A stretch of DNA of 37,558 bases from Myxococcales bacterium. Its GTDB lineage: Bacteria; Myxococcota_A; Polyangia; Polyangiales; Houyiibacteriaceae. The stretch is from assembly GCA_019637115.1 (NCBI GenBank), contig JAHBWH010000071.1, forward strand, positions 1-37,558, written 5' to 3'. The notes under the pieces were generated by a model. The model did no database searches. It saw nothing but the letters and a program-made list of their open reading frames with translations, and had not been told where the DNA came from. Of this stretch, positions 25,780 through 37,205 are shown in pieces (positions within the stretch are counted from its first letter, which is position 1; every line of letters starts with the position of its first letter). The translations under genes were made by a program, and so were the position numbers.

Positions 25780-25924
25780 CGTCGGGTCATCTCCGGAGCA
25801 CCCACCATCCTACCCGATGGCGCGGCGCGCGAAGCCTCTCGGGCGGTCCCACGAGTCGGCGACCATCCCCGAGGAGCGCCGATCAGGATAACGGCTCTTC
25901 GTGGCGTTCGTGTCTCGGTGCTGC

Positions 25925-27229
<1,305 letters not shown>

Positions 27230-27270
27230 CGTGTTGGACAGGGGACCGAGACGTGACGCGCCCACGGCGC

Positions 27271-27276
27271 TACGAT
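27271..27276 (+). promoter_or_regulatory. -10-like TACGAT upstream of the divergent kinase
   Basis: TACGAT lies 35 bases before the ATG at 27312 in the space shared with the FHA activator. A TTGGAC at 27234-27239 is too far away to act as its -35 (31-base spacing). Confidence 0.3.
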
Positions 27277-27311
27277 GCGCGTCGAGCCCCCTTCGCGCAA
27301 TCTCCCCGCCC

Positions 27312-28928
27312 ATGCCCATCCTGACCGAAGAGGAGCGAATCGGGACGACCCTCGCCGGGCGATATCGGCTCGAGCGGGTGCTCGGGCGCGGCGGCATGGG
27401 CGTCGTCTACGAGGCGCAGCATCTCTACACCGGCCGCCCCGTCGCCCTGAAGTTGTTGCGACCCGAGGTCTCCGAGGACCCGCGGCGCGGGGAGCGGCTC
27501 ATCCGGGAGGCCCAGGCGGCGGCGGCCCTCGATCACGATGGAATCGTGGACGTTCTCGACATGGGTGAGGCGGACGGCTGCCTCTACCTCGCGCTCGAGC
27601 GGCTCTGGGGTCGCGACCTGGCGGCCGAGCTCGAGCTCCGCGGGAGCCTCCCGCCCGGTGAGGCGGTCGCGGTCTCGCTCGCCGTTCTGTCCGCGCTCGG
27701 CGCGGCGCACTGCGCAGGGATCGTTCACCGTGACGTGAAGCCAGGGAACATTTTTCTCGCGCGGCGCGGTGAACGAGTCGTCCCCAAGCTGCTCGACTTC
27801 GGGATCGCGAAGGTGAGAGACGTCACGCTCACGACGACCGGCGCGATCCTCGGCACGCCTCACTACATGTCCCCCGAGGCCGCCGGAGGGGAGCTCGAGC
27901 CCAGCCCAGCGATGGACGTCTGGTCCGCGGCGGTGGTCCTCTACGAGTGCCTCGCGGGGGCTCCCCCCTTCGGCGGGCCGACGCCCACCGCCGTGTTGAT
28001 GAACGTGCTGCGGGGTGAGCTCGAGCCACTCCACGTGGGCGGCGCGGCCGCGGTCAGCGAGGTCGTGACGCGTGCGCTGCGGCGACCGCGCACCGCGGGC
28101 GAAGAGGACCAGCGCTTCGCCGACGCGAAGAGCTTCGCTGACGCGCTCGAGCGCGCCGCCCGCGAGGACGGCCTCGCGCTCTCGTTGACGGTGGACGACG
28201 CGGACGGGCTCATTGGGGGTGAAGCTCGCCCACCCTCGACGCCGCTCCCCCGCGTCGCGCCGCACGTGCCGACCCGGACGGCGACGAGCGGGGGCTTCGT
28301 GGTGGATCGCGGGGCGCTCGAGGTCGCGGCGACGGTCGACACGGGCTCCGGTGCGCTCTCTCCGCTGCGACCGGCGCCCGCTTCTCGTCGGTCGTGGTGG
28401 CTCGGGCTTGCGGTGGTCTCGGCGGTCGGCGCCGCGTGGCTGCTGTGGCCGCGGTCACCCATCGAGACGCCCGCGCCTCCCATGCGGGTGTCGTCGACTC
28501 CGAGCGCGCTCGAGCGCGCCGCCTCTCCCGAGGCGCCGTCGACCCCGTCACCGTCACCCGAGGTGCCCTCGCCCGGGAGCCCGTCACCCGCGCTCTCGTC
28601 GCCGGAGGCCTCGCCGCCCACGCTGGCACCGGAGCGCTCGGCGTCCGCGCCCCTCGCCATGTCGGCGTCCGGGGCGAGCGGCGCGCGCGAAGGCGGCGAC
28701 GCCCCCTCCGACGACGGCGCATCGCAGACACCGGTCGCCTCGGAGCGCGCGGCGACGCGGCGCCCGCCTCGCGCGGCGCGCGAGGGTGCGGCGACGCTCC
28801 CGCCGGAACCTCAGCGAGAGGACGCACGAGATCGGGGAGAGGCGTCGGCGCCTGCGCGTGCGGCGGCGACGGCGCCCGCGCGTGTCGGCGAGGCCGAAGG
28901 GGAGCCGTCGATCCGCACGCGGTGGTGA
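27312..28928 (+). CDS. Membrane-anchored Ser/Thr protein kinase with Pro/Ser-rich outer region
   Basis: A 538-residue protein. The kinase domain (about 17-285) has [12 protein letters not shown], Lys in [27 protein letters not shown] and [13 protein letters not shown], all catalytic residues intact. One membrane segment follows at about residue 360 ([18 protein letters not shown]). Beyond it lies a low-complexity Pro/Ser/Ala region (repeats such as [15 protein letters not shown]) then an Arg/Ala/Glu-rich end, probably disordered and outside the membrane. Start ATG 27312 gives [19 protein letters not shown], directly before the kinase. It is head to head with the FHA-sigma54 activator and convergent with the propeller gene, 21 bases away. 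Confidence 0.94.
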   Translation: MPILTEEERIGTTLAGRYRLERVLGRGGMGVVYEAQHLYTGRPVALKLLRPEVSEDPRRGERLIREAQAAAALDHDGIVDVLDMGEADGCLYLALERLWGRDLAAELELRGSLPPGEAVAVSLAVLSALGAAHCAGIVHRDVKPGNIFLARRGERVVPKLLDFGIAKVRDVTLTTTGAILGTPHYMSPEAAGGELEPSPAMDVWSAAVVLYECLAGAPPFGGPTPTAVLMNVLRGELEPLHVGGAAAVSEVVTRALRRPRTAGEEDQRFADAKSFADALERAAREDGLALSLTVDDADGLIGGEARPPSTPLPRVAPHVPTRTATSGGFVVDRGALEVAATVDTGSGALSPLRPAPASRRSWWLGLAVVSAVGAAWLLWPRSPIETPAPPMRVSSTPSALERAASPEAPSTPSPSPEVPSPGSPSPALSSPEASPPTLAPERSASAPLAMSASGASGAREGGDAPSDDGASQTPVASERAATRRPPRAAREGAATLPPEPQREDARDRGEASAPARAAATAPARVGEAEGEPSIRTRW

Positions 28929-28949
28929 CCGACGCGGCGATCCAGAGAG

Positions 28950-30797
28950 TCAGCGCAGCCGCGCGAGGCCGCCGCGCGTGCCGACCCAGAGGTCGTCGCC
29001 ATCGACGAGCACGGCGGTGACGTCGTCGCTCGGGAGCCCATCACGGGTCGTGTAATGCGCCCAGGCGCCGCGCGCTCCGACGACGAGCCCGCGCTCCAGC
29101 GTGCCGATGTAGACGCGCTCGCGGTGGATCGTGATGGCGTGCGGGTTCACCCAGCCTGCGGGGAGCGCGCCGGGGGCTCGGCCCTCCCTCTCGTGGACGA
29201 AGGCGTCGCCGCGACGCCAGGCGAGGCCGCCGTGGTAGGTGCCCACCACGAGCGCGTCGCCGACCGACGCCAGCGCCGTGACCCAGTCGACGGGGAGGGC
29301 ACCCGACGAGACGGTGTGCCGCTCGAAGCTCCCGTCGCGGGGATCGAGCCGGAAGAGGCCGTGCAGGCTCCCCACCCAGACCTCGTCGCCCAAGGTCTGC
29401 ACCGCGTGCAGCTGCATCACGGGGAAGCGCGCGTCGCCTCCCCAGCGCTCCCACGCCTCGTCGTCTCCGCGCCATCGCGCGAGGACGCGCGAGGAGGTGA
29501 CCCAGAGGTCGCCGCGCGCGTCGACGTGAAGCGAGGTGACGTGCGCCCGCCCTGGACCGGCCGCGGCGTCGACGGGCACGAAGCGTCGCCCGTCGTGCCA
29601 GTGGAGCCCGCGGTCGGTGGCCAGCCAGAGGCGCTCTCCGCCGCGTCGGGTGACCGCCAGGTCGTTGATGCGCGCGTCGACGTTCCAGCGACGAAGCTGC
29701 GCGCCGAGGTCCTCGACCCGGCCATCGCGGTGGACCTTCGCGAGGCCTCGATCGAAGGTGCCGACGTAGAGCGCGCCGAACGCGCGCGCGAGCGCGGTCA
29801 CGTCGGCCGAGGGCAGGCCGCCGCCCGAGAGCGCGACGAGCCGCCCCCGCCCGTCCGCGCGATGGACGCCCGCGCGATGCCCGACAAGGATCCCCTCGGG
29901 GGTGCGCGCGAGCGCGAGCCCCTCGCGGATCGCCTCGCTCGTGTCGCTCGGCGCCCGCGAGGTCGGCGCGCGACCAGCCGCGTCGAGCGTGAAGACGCCC
30001 GCGCCGAAGGTCACGACGTGGACCGCCGCGTCGTCCACGAGGATCGCGCGGACGTCGCGGACCGGCAGCCGCTCGGCGCTGCGCGCGAGCGGGTGGTTGC
30101 GCACGACCTGCCCGTCGCGGACGACGGCGAGCCCACCGAGCGTGCCGACGAGGACGAGCTCGCCATGCCGCGCGAGGGCGTGGACCGTATCGTCGGGCAG
30201 GCCTCGCCCGCGCGTGAGCCGCCCGAGCACGCGGCCGCTCGCGTCGAGGCGCATCACGCCCGCGCCCGCGCTCGCGATCCAGAGCCCGTCGCCGTGCGCG
30301 AGCGCGTCCGTCAAGCGCTCGCGCGCGTGGCTCGCGCCGAGCGAGACGGCGGCGGGCTCGCCCGCGGGCAGCGGCTCGCGGTGGAGCCCGCCATAGCCCG
30401 CGAACCAGCGCGCGCCCTGCCACTCCACGACGCGCCGGACGCGACGGAGCGGGAGGGCGCGCTTCACGTCGAGCGTGCGCGGCTCGACGAGCGCCGCCCC
30501 CTCGAGACCTCCGACCCAGAGGCCCGCCGGCGTCACCGAGAGCGAGCGCGAGCGCGCGCCCGGGAGCCCGTCGCGCGCGGTCAGCGCGCGGAGCGAGCGA
30601 CCCGCCTCGCGGACGACGAGCCCGCCGCTGGTCGCCAGGAAGGTCCGCGCGTCGACCACGGCGATGTCGTGGGTCTCCGTGGTCGCGCCGATCACCTGCG
30701 TGACGTGGTGCCGCGCGTCCTGCGCGTGGGTGCGCGACACGACGGCGAAGAGGACGACGACGAGCGCCGCTCGGAAGCGCGTCGGGGCCGGCGTCAT
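28950..30797 (-). CDS. Exported beta-propeller protein of the two-component-regulator propeller type
   Basis: A 615-residue protein with a signal peptide (FRAALVVVLFAVVSRTHAQ) and a body made of repeated ~40-residue propeller units with the family's typical ends: DGLPGARSRSLSVTPAGLWVGG, GRGLPDDTVHALARHGELVLVG, GGGLPSADVTALARAFGALYVG and DGLPSDDVTAVLVDGDDLWVGT. Such G-L-P-x-D-x-V-x-A repeats usually form one or two seven-bladed propellers in periplasmic sensor regions. No kinase or DNA-binding domain follows, so it is a stand-alone propeller. It overlaps the VIT/VWA lipoprotein gene by four bases (30794-30797) and probably works with it. Confidence 0.9.
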   Translation of the reverse strand: MTPAPTRFRAALVVVLFAVVSRTHAQDARHHVTQVIGATTETHDIAVVDARTFLATSGGLVVREAGRSLRALTARDGLPGARSRSLSVTPAGLWVGGLEGAALVEPRTLDVKRALPLRRVRRVVEWQGARWFAGYGGLHREPLPAGEPAAVSLGASHARERLTDALAHGDGLWIASAGAGVMRLDASGRVLGRLTRGRGLPDDTVHALARHGELVLVGTLGGLAVVRDGQVVRNHPLARSAERLPVRDVRAILVDDAAVHVVTFGAGVFTLDAAGRAPTSRAPSDTSEAIREGLALARTPEGILVGHRAGVHRADGRGRLVALSGGGLPSADVTALARAFGALYVGTFDRGLAKVHRDGRVEDLGAQLRRWNVDARINDLAVTRRGGERLWLATDRGLHWHDGRRFVPVDAAAGPGRAHVTSLHVDARGDLWVTSSRVLARWRGDDEAWERWGGDARFPVMQLHAVQTLGDEVWVGSLHGLFRLDPRDGSFERHTVSSGALPVDWVTALASVGDALVVGTYHGGLAWRRGDAFVHEREGRAPGALPAGWVNPHAITIHRERVYIGTLERGLVVGARGAWAHYTTRDGLPSDDVTAVLVDGDDLWVGTRGGLARLR

Positions 30798-33700
30798 CGC
30801 GTCACCTCCAGCGAGACGGCCTGCGTCCGCACGTTCGCGGCGAGGTCGACGACCACCAACTCGAGCTCGAAGCGCTCGCGCACGTCCGTTGGGACCGTCA
30901 CGTCGGCCTCCCACGTCCCCGGGCCGGCGACCACGAGGTCGACGACCTCCGCGCCGACGCGCGCTTCGACCCGTCGCGCGTCGTGGAGGAGCTGCGCGCG
31001 CGCGTCCGTGAGCCAGCTGCGCGCGCGACCGAGCTGCGCGAGGTCGGCGTCGGTCACGAGCTGGCGCGCCCGGAGGCGCACGCGCTCGCCTGGCCGGATC
31101 GCGCCGAGCGCCTCGACCTCGAGCACGGGCGCGCTCGCGTCGACCGTGTACCAGAGGCGAAGTCGCTCGAGGCGGCCGTCCGCGTGGGTGATCGCGATCT
31201 CGATCGGATAGCTGCCCTCCTCGGCGTCGCCCGGGATCAAGAAGCGCGCGCTCCATCGACCGAGCTCGGGCTCCCAGCTCGCGGCGAGCGTCTCGCCGAA
31301 GGGGAGGACGACCGTGACGGCGCGGGCGTCGCGGGGCGCGGGGATGCGGATCTCGGGGTCACCAGGGAGCGAGCGCGCCGGCGTGACCGACGCGCGATCG
31401 TCCGCGGTCTCCTCGGCGGCCTCCGCGCGCGGCGTCACGTCGACCGCCACGAAGCTCGTGTACGGCGTCACCAGTCGATGTCGCAGGCCGAGGGTGGTGA
31501 TCTCGTCGACGAGCGCCGGGTCGTCTCGGAAGGTGAGCTGCCGCATGCGCTCGCCGATCGCGGCCCGCGCCCAGAGCGTCTCGTGGACGCCGTCCTCTGC
31601 GCGCGCCGACGCGGCGGGACCGGTCGGGAGGTGGACGGTGATCGCCCGCTCGACCCGACGACCACCTTGGGTGCCGCGGATGCGCACCGTCGCCTCGCCG
31701 CCGCGCTCGAAGCGCCCCTGCACCCGCACCGGTTGGCCCGCGAAGAGGTCCGGGAGGTGACGCGGGTAGACCTCGCGGACGTCGAGCCCGCCCCAGTCGA
31801 TCTCGAGATCCGTCATGACCGGGCGGTCGGTCAGATCGGCGAGGCGCGCCGCGAGCGCGTCGCCCTCCTCGGCGAGGGCGCCGACGATCGCGCGCCCGCG
31901 GCCGACCTCGGCGGCGCGCTCGAGCAGGAAGCGGTTCGGCGCCGCGCCGAGGCCGACTGGGTAGACACGCGCGTCCCCGAGCGCGTGAACCATCGCGGCC
32001 AGGACCTCACGTTCGTTGCCGATCCAGCCGTCCGTGAGCAAGACCACGACGCGGAGCCGGGCGGTGTCGTCCGGGGTGCGCTCCGGGGCTCGCAGCGCGT
32101 CTTCGATCGCCGGGACCATGCGGGTCGCGCCCACGGCGCGGAGCTGATCCACGAAGGCGGCGGCCTGGGCTTTGTTCTCGTCGGTCGCGAGGCGCGGCGC
32201 GGTGTCGAAGCGCTCGAGCTCGTCGCCGAAGGTGACGATGCGGATCGTGTCCTCGGCGCGCGCCGCCGCGACGACGCGGCGTACCAAGGCCTGCGCCTGC
32301 GCCAGCGGACGCCCCGTCATCGACGAGGAGCGATCGATCACGAAGGTGAGCTCGCGGGGCGCGACGGTGGCCTCGCTCGTGACGGTCGGGGGCTGGACCA
32401 GCAGCCCGAAGTAGCCGTTCGGCGCGCCGTCGTCGTCGGGGCCGACGGGCGCGCGATGCGTGAAGAGCGAGGCCTCGGGGTGCGCGCCGCCGACGCGGAA
32501 GCGGAGGATGAAGTCGCGCTCGGTCTCCTCCCCCGAGCTCGCGACCCGGGCGCCGTCGGGGAGCGTCGTGGTCTCGAGCGCGTGCGTCGGCGAGCTCACC
32601 TCGACCAGCGGTATTCCAGGCCGCAGGCGCACGGAGAGGTCGAAGGTGTCCGCGCGGCGTCGCTCGGCGGGGTCGGGGACCACGGCCGCGGCGTTGGTGG
32701 GTTCGAAGCGCCGTGGCGCGCTCATCGGGACGGCGAGCTCGTAGGCCCCTCCCTCGCGCGCGTCGCGCTCCGGCAGGAAGGGCAAGACCTGGACGTACGT
32801 CAGCCGCACGCGCACCGTCTCGCCGGGGCCGATGTTGGCGACGCGTTGCACGAAGAGATCGTCGCGCTCCTGCTCGAGCAACGCCGCCCGGCGCCCGGTG
32901 GCCCTCGCCTCGGCGTACTCGCGTCGCGCCTGCGCTCGGCGGCGGATCTGCGCGCGGACGATGCGCCCACCGACGTGCATCTCCATGTCGTCGACGGCGG
33001 CGTCGGCGGGGAGCGGGAAGAGGTAGACGGCCTCGATCGCGCGCTCGTGTGGGTTCTCGAAGGTCTGCGTGACGGCGACGCGCGCGATCGAGCCGCTCAC
33101 GTCGGCGTCCACGCGCACGCCGATTTGTGGGAGATCCGGTTGCTCGTGCGGCGCGAGCAGCGCCGCGGGTGCGCGGCCTTCGTTCGCGTCGGTCGCGGCG
33201 TCGGCGTCGTCCGCGAGCTCGTCGCGGAACGCCCCGAGGCGCAGCGTCCCGCGGCCGGGGCGCTCGCGCGACGCGAGCAGCCGCGGAGAGGGCTCGCCCG
33301 AGACCGGGGTGAGGCCGCCGTGCTGGGGGTTCCCGCCCCACATATGCCAGCCATCGAAGGCGTGGTCCCCGACCTCGAGGCCGATGAGGTGGCCACCGCC
33401 GGTCGCCACGTACACCCACCCTTGCGCGACGATCGGCTGAAAGACGATCGGCTCGCCGACGTCGTACGCCCGGAGCGTGAGCCCGGTGTCGATGTCGCTG
33501 AAGTAGAGGTGACCGTCGACCGTGCCGTACACCAGCTGTGCGCCGACGACGGCGGGCGGCGACACCGTCTGCGCGTCGCCCGCGCGGCCATCACGTCGCC
33601 GCCAGACGACCTCACCCGTCGCGACGTCGCGCGCGACGAGCTCCGGCCCGACCGCGGTGTACGCGCGGCCGTCGACGACGGCGGGCGACGACCCTTGATA

Positions 33701-34819
33701 GGCCCAGCCGGACGCGACGTTGCGCAGGCCGAGGCGCGCGCCGTGCGGGACGGAGCCCCAGGCGCCTGCTTGGCCCGAAGCCAGCGCTCGATCGCGCGAG
33801 GTTCCCTGGAGGTAGGGGGCGGGGATACGCTCGGCGGTGCGGAGGACGTCGCCGCTCGCGGCCGAGACGACGACGGCCTCCTCGTAGGCGACGCCCCTTG
33901 CGTCCACGCGCCGCGTGAAGAGCGCGTGATCGCGGTCGACCCACAGGGCGCTCGTCGCGCCGAGATTCTTGCGCCAGAGGACGCGACCGTCGCGCACCCG
34001 CAGCCGGTGGACCGTTCCGTCCATCGTCGCGAAGAAGACGTCGTCGCCTCGCACTTGCGGCGCCTGGATCACGTCGGCGGGGATGGCCACGTCCCAGCGC
34101 GGCTCGCCGGTCGCGAGGTCGTACGCGCCGAAACGATGACCCGCGCCGGTCGGGTACGCGCTGAGCACGAGGTCGGCGCCGAGCGCCGGCTGGCTCATCA
34201 GCGGGTCACCCAGCCAGCGCTTCCAGACCAGCTCGCCCGTGCGCGCGTCGGCGACGAAGAGCGTGCAGCTCTCGGTGTTGAAGATGACGCGGTCGCGGTC
34301 GTAGAGGGCCGCGGTCGGCCCGCCGTCGGGGGCCGCGAGCGACCACTCGAGGTCACCGCGGAACGCGTCGAAGGCGAAGAACCGGTGGCTCGCGAAGCCG
34401 CCTCCGAGGAAGACGCGGCCGTCGCCGTATGCCGGGCTCGTCAGCAGCTCGCGTGTCGGGAGGGCCGCGATCCAGCCTCGCTTGCCGTCTTCGAAGGAGA
34501 ACCGAGCGCTGGCGCCGCGGCCGGGCTTGGGGAGGGCGAGCGGCCGGATGGGGAGCCGCGAGCCGAGCTCTTCGTTCGGCGTCTCCTCGGGCACGCCCGC
34601 GAGCGCGTCGGCGAGGAGCGCGTCGGTGCTCGTCGGCGCGCGCGCAGGGATCTCGCCGCTCGCCGCGAACGCGCTCGCGGAGGAGGGCTCTTGGCGTGTG
34701 CCCTCGACCGCGCCGCCGGTGGGTCGAGGCGACGCGCCGCACGCGCCGAGCGCCGACAGGATCATGATCAGGGCCATCGCGCCGACGGGCGCGATCCCGA
34801 GGCAGAGTCGATCTCGCAT
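30794..34819 (-). CDS. Large lipoprotein with PQQ-like propeller, VIT and VWA domains
   Basis: A 1341-residue protein from the ATG at 34819, preceded by GGAGGA. The lipoprotein signal ends in LSALGAC. An outer-membrane or periplasmic PQQ-like propeller (about 85-490) has repeats such as YDLATGEPRWDVAIP and RDVATGEVVWRR. A VIT domain follows (about 560-685: VTQTFENPHERAIEAVYLFPL), then a VWA domain (about 820-1000) with the MIDAS motif FVIDRSSSM and VVLLTDGWIGN. The C-terminal ~200 residues form beta-rich Ig-like segments. VIT-VWA proteins resemble inter-alpha-trypsin-inhibitor heavy chains and some marine sortase-target proteins; an added PQQ-like propeller is unusual. A surface or matrix role is inferred. 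Confidence 0.93.
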   Translation of the reverse strand: MRDRLCLGIAPVGAMALIMILSALGACGASPRPTGGAVEGTRQEPSSASAFAASGEIPARAPTSTDALLADALAGVPEETPNEELGSRLPIRPLALPKPGRGASARFSFEDGKRGWIAALPTRELLTSPAYGDGRVFLGGGFASHRFFAFDAFRGDLEWSLAAPDGGPTAALYDRDRVIFNTESCTLFVADARTGELVWKRWLGDPLMSQPALGADLVLSAYPTGAGHRFGAYDLATGEPRWDVAIPADVIQAPQVRGDDVFFATMDGTVHRLRVRDGRVLWRKNLGATSALWVDRDHALFTRRVDARGVAYEEAVVVSAASGDVLRTAERIPAPYLQGTSRDRALASGQAGAWGSVPHGARLGLRNVASGWAYQGSSPAVVDGRAYTAVGPELVARDVATGEVVWRRRDGRAGDAQTVSPPAVVGAQLVYGTVDGHLYFSDIDTGLTLRAYDVGEPIVFQPIVAQGWVYVATGGGHLIGLEVGDHAFDGWHMWGGNPQHGGLTPVSGEPSPRLLASRERPGRGTLRLGAFRDELADDADAATDANEGRAPAALLAPHEQPDLPQIGVRVDADVSGSIARVAVTQTFENPHERAIEAVYLFPLPADAAVDDMEMHVGGRIVRAQIRRRAQARREYAEARATGRRAALLEQERDDLFVQRVANIGPGETVRVRLTYVQVLPFLPERDAREGGAYELAVPMSAPRRFEPTNAAAVVPDPAERRRADTFDLSVRLRPGIPLVEVSSPTHALETTTLPDGARVASSGEETERDFILRFRVGGAHPEASLFTHRAPVGPDDDGAPNGYFGLLVQPPTVTSEATVAPRELTFVIDRSSSMTGRPLAQAQALVRRVVAAARAEDTIRIVTFGDELERFDTAPRLATDENKAQAAAFVDQLRAVGATRMVPAIEDALRAPERTPDDTARLRVVVLLTDGWIGNEREVLAAMVHALGDARVYPVGLGAAPNRFLLERAAEVGRGRAIVGALAEEGDALAARLADLTDRPVMTDLEIDWGGLDVREVYPRHLPDLFAGQPVRVQGRFERGGEATVRIRGTQGGRRVERAITVHLPTGPAASARAEDGVHETLWARAAIGERMRQLTFRDDPALVDEITTLGLRHRLVTPYTSFVAVDVTPRAEAAEETADDRASVTPARSLPGDPEIRIPAPRDARAVTVVLPFGETLAASWEPELGRWSARFLIPGDAEEGSYPIEIAITHADGRLERLRLWYTVDASAPVLEVEALGAIRPGERVRLRARQLVTDADLAQLGRARSWLTDARAQLLHDARRVEARVGAEVVDLVVAGPGTWEADVTVPTDVRERFELELVVVDLAANVRTQAVSLEVTR

Positions 34820-35054
34820 GGGTCCTCCAGCGCCGGACGATTCACGGCGCGTGCCCACGCGCCGAGCGCGCGCTCTCAGGCGCTGCGGGCGGCTTCGCGC
34901 GTGCGCTTCGACACGCGAGCGTGTCCGACCGTCGCCGCCGCGGCGGCGCGCGCGCCGTCGAAGACGTCGGTGCTTCGGGTTGGGGGCACGAGCCTCGGGG
35001 AGGTTTCGTCGAGTGGGTCACGGAGCGGCGCCCGTGAACGCGAATCGACCCGCG
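34820..35054. other. 235-bp gap between two minus-strand genes
   Basis: No gene or clear structure seen apart from the GGAGGA ribosome site (34823-34828) of the VIT/VWA gene and its presumed promoter. Confidence 0.5.
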
Positions 35055-36638
35055 CTAAGGGGCGCGCTCGGTCTCCACTTCCTGGGGCTCGGGTGGGGCC
35101 TCGTCGGTGAGGTGCACGAGGCTCCGCCAGAAGTGATAGGCGGCGCGATCGAGCCAGCGGCTCGTGGTCAGGCGCAGCTCCGCCTCGTCGGGCATCGCCG
35201 CGCCCGCAGCGGCGGACGAGAGCAGCGCTCGTCGGAGCTCGCGCCGCACGTCCGCCATCTTCCGTGAGGCCTCCGCGGCGGCCGAGACGTCCTCGCCGCG
35301 GACGGCGGCTAGGCACTCGGCGAGCAGCTCGCGCTGCGCTCGGAGCCGCTCGCTGCTCGCGCCGACCTCCGCGTGGTCGCGCTCGAGTCCCAAGGCGTGC
35401 AGCCGAGAGAGGTGGTCGAGGGCGTGGAAGACGCGCTCGACGCGGGCGACGGCGTCGGCGCGCTCGGTGGCGGTGGGGATGCTCCCGAGGAAGCGCCGAA
35501 CCTCCGCGATGGCCTCGGCCCCAGGGCCAAGCGCCGCGACGAGCCGGTCGGCGTCGAGGTCGCCCGCGCGCCACTGCTCGAAGGCTCGAAGGGCGGCGTC
35601 GCGGACGTCGACGAGGGTCTGGCGAGCGGCCTCGAGGGCGATCTCGGGCGCGGCGTCGCGGACGTCGTGCAGGCGCCAGAGCAGCGGCGCGGGGCGCTCG
35701 GGGACGAGGCGCTCGATGAGCTTCGCGAAGCGATCGAGGAAGGGGAGGAAGAGCAGGACGCCGAGCAGGTTGAACGCCGTGTGGAAGGCGGCGAGGCTGA
35801 CGGCGTCGTCCACCTCGCCGAGCCGGCGCGTGATGCTGCCGACCAGACCGACGAAGAGAGGAAGGATCGCGAGCGCGAGCGCGCCCGTGACGAGGTTGAA
35901 GGCGATGTGGGCCACCGCCGTCCGGCGCGCGGGCAAGGAAGCGCCGATCGCGCCGAGCGCGGCCTTCGCGGTGGTGCCGACGTTCTGGCCGATGACGATG
36001 GCCGCCGCGTCGTCGAGCCCGATCGCGCCCGCGTGCAAGGCCGTGAGGGTGGTCGCGACCGCCGCGCTCGACGACTGCATGATGATCGTCATGACGACGC
36101 CGAGGCCGACCAAGAGGAGGCGACCGACGACGCCAGGTCGCGCCCAAGCGCTCACGTCGAGCTGGTCGCTCAGGCCGGTCATCGCGCCCTGAAGGACCTC
36201 GATGCCGATGAAGAGGAGGCCGAAGCCGGCGACGACCGTCCCGAGGTGCGCGAGGCGCCCGCGCGAGAAGAGGCGCGTGATCGCGCCCACGCCGACGAGC
36301 GGGAGGGCGAAGGCGTCGAGCTTCACGTTGAGCCCGACGAGGCTGACGAGCCAGCTCGTCGCGGTGGTGCCGAGGTTGGCGCCGAGGATCACCCCGATGG
36401 ATTGCGCGAAGGTCATGAGGCCCGCGCTGACGAAGCCGATCGTCGCGAGGGTGGTGATGCTCGAGGACTGCACGAGCGCGGTGAAGGTCATCCCCGTCGC
36501 GACCGAGGCGAGCCGTCCCCGCGTGAAGCGCGCGAGCAGGCGCCGCAGCGCATCACCCGCCGCGGCCTGGAGCCCTTCCGTCAGCAGGAGCATCCCGAGC
36601 AGAAAGAGCCCGATCCCTCCGAGCAGCGTCGTCCACAT
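35055..36638 (-). CDS. Na/Pi cotransporter family protein with PhoU-like C-terminal domain
   Basis: A 527-residue protein. The first ~310 residues hold eight or more membrane segments and the two family repeats with QSSS motifs (ALVQSSSITTLATIGFV and TIIMQSSSAAVATTLTA), and GANLGTTATSWLV and GQNVGTTAKAALGAIG. This is the NptA/SLC34-type sodium-phosphate carrier fold. The C-terminal ~200 residues are helical and PhoU-like (LVDVRDAALRAFEQWRAG, VERVFHALDHLSRLH). Phosphate uptake with sodium is the family's known role, though some members export or act in regulation. Start ATG 36638 gives MWTTLLGGIGLFLLGMLLL. Confidence 0.95.
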   Translation of the reverse strand: MWTTLLGGIGLFLLGMLLLTEGLQAAAGDALRRLLARFTRGRLASVATGMTFTALVQSSSITTLATIGFVSAGLMTFAQSIGVILGANLGTTATSWLVSLVGLNVKLDAFALPLVGVGAITRLFSRGRLAHLGTVVAGFGLLFIGIEVLQGAMTGLSDQLDVSAWARPGVVGRLLLVGLGVVMTIIMQSSSAAVATTLTALHAGAIGLDDAAAIVIGQNVGTTAKAALGAIGASLPARRTAVAHIAFNLVTGALALAILPLFVGLVGSITRRLGEVDDAVSLAAFHTAFNLLGVLLFLPFLDRFAKLIERLVPERPAPLLWRLHDVRDAAPEIALEAARQTLVDVRDAALRAFEQWRAGDLDADRLVAALGPGAEAIAEVRRFLGSIPTATERADAVARVERVFHALDHLSRLHALGLERDHAEVGASSERLRAQRELLAECLAAVRGEDVSAAAEASRKMADVRRELRRALLSSAAAGAAMPDEAELRLTTSRWLDRAAYHFWRSLVHLTDEAPPEPQEVETERAP

Positions 36639-36755
36639 GGGGGAACGACGCTAACACACGCGTGCGCGATGGGCGCGTCGCCGAGCGAGCGCGCGGGTGC
36701 GCGTGTTCGGGTCCATGTTTGGGTCCGAGTGCGATCCGTGTCCGGGTCCGAGTCG

Positions 36756-36875
36756 GTGTTCGAATCGGTGTTCGAGTCGGTGTGCGAATCGGTGTGCGAA
36801 TCGGTGTGCGAATCGGTGTGCGAGTCGGTGTTCGAGTCGGTGTTCGAGTCGGTGTGCGAGTCGGTGTTCGAGTCG
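36756..36875. repeat. 12-bp tandem repeat, ten units
   Basis: Ten consecutive units GTGTKCGARTCG, with T/G and A/G variation, follow a related decayed stretch from about 36716. They sit downstream of the start of the minus-strand transporter gene, in its upstream region. No protein is credible across it. Confidence 0.92.
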
Positions 36876-36952
36876 GCGAAGAAACAGCGCTTCGCTGTGG
36901 TGAGGCCTCTCGCGTTTCCACCCCCCGCGGAACCGACGGACGTTGCTGGTCG

Positions 36953-37182
36953 CGCACGCGCACGTGCACGCGCACGCGCACGCGGACGTGGACGTGGACG
37001 TGGACGTGGACGTGGACGTGGACGTTATAACGTGGACGTCGTGGACGTGGACGTGGACGACGTGGACGTGGACGTGGACGTGGACGTGGACGTGGACGTA
37101 CGTGGACGTGGACGTCGTGGACGTGGACGTGGACGTCGTGGACGTGGACGTGGACGTGGACGACGTGGACGTGGACGTGGAA
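36953..37182. repeat. Long 6-bp tandem repeat array (GGACGT-type) with interruptions
   Basis: After a short CACGCG section, GGACGT units run from 36984 to about 37182, seven of them uninterrupted (36984-37025). The array is then broken by GTTATAAC and by shorter out-of-phase insertions such as GTCGTGGAC. The unit includes ACGT, so the array is locally self-complementary. It lies in a 920-base non-coding stretch. Confidence 0.92.
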
Positions 37183-37205
37183 GGGCGCGTACCTGCAGCG
37201 CGGAC

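Noticed and set aside
27234-27276. A -35/-10 promoter pair TTGGAC/TACGAT for the kinase at 27312
   Set aside because: The spacing is 31 bases, far from the usual 16-18; only the -10-like box was kept as a weak feature.
30983-35110. A very long plus-strand open frame opposite the VIT/VWA gene
   Set aside because: It is the antisense of a clear minus-strand gene, rich in Arg/Ala/Gly/Glu as expected from reading GC-rich codons backwards.
36756-36875. CRISPR array
   Set aside because: The 12-bp units are directly adjacent with no spacers, so it is a simple tandem repeat.
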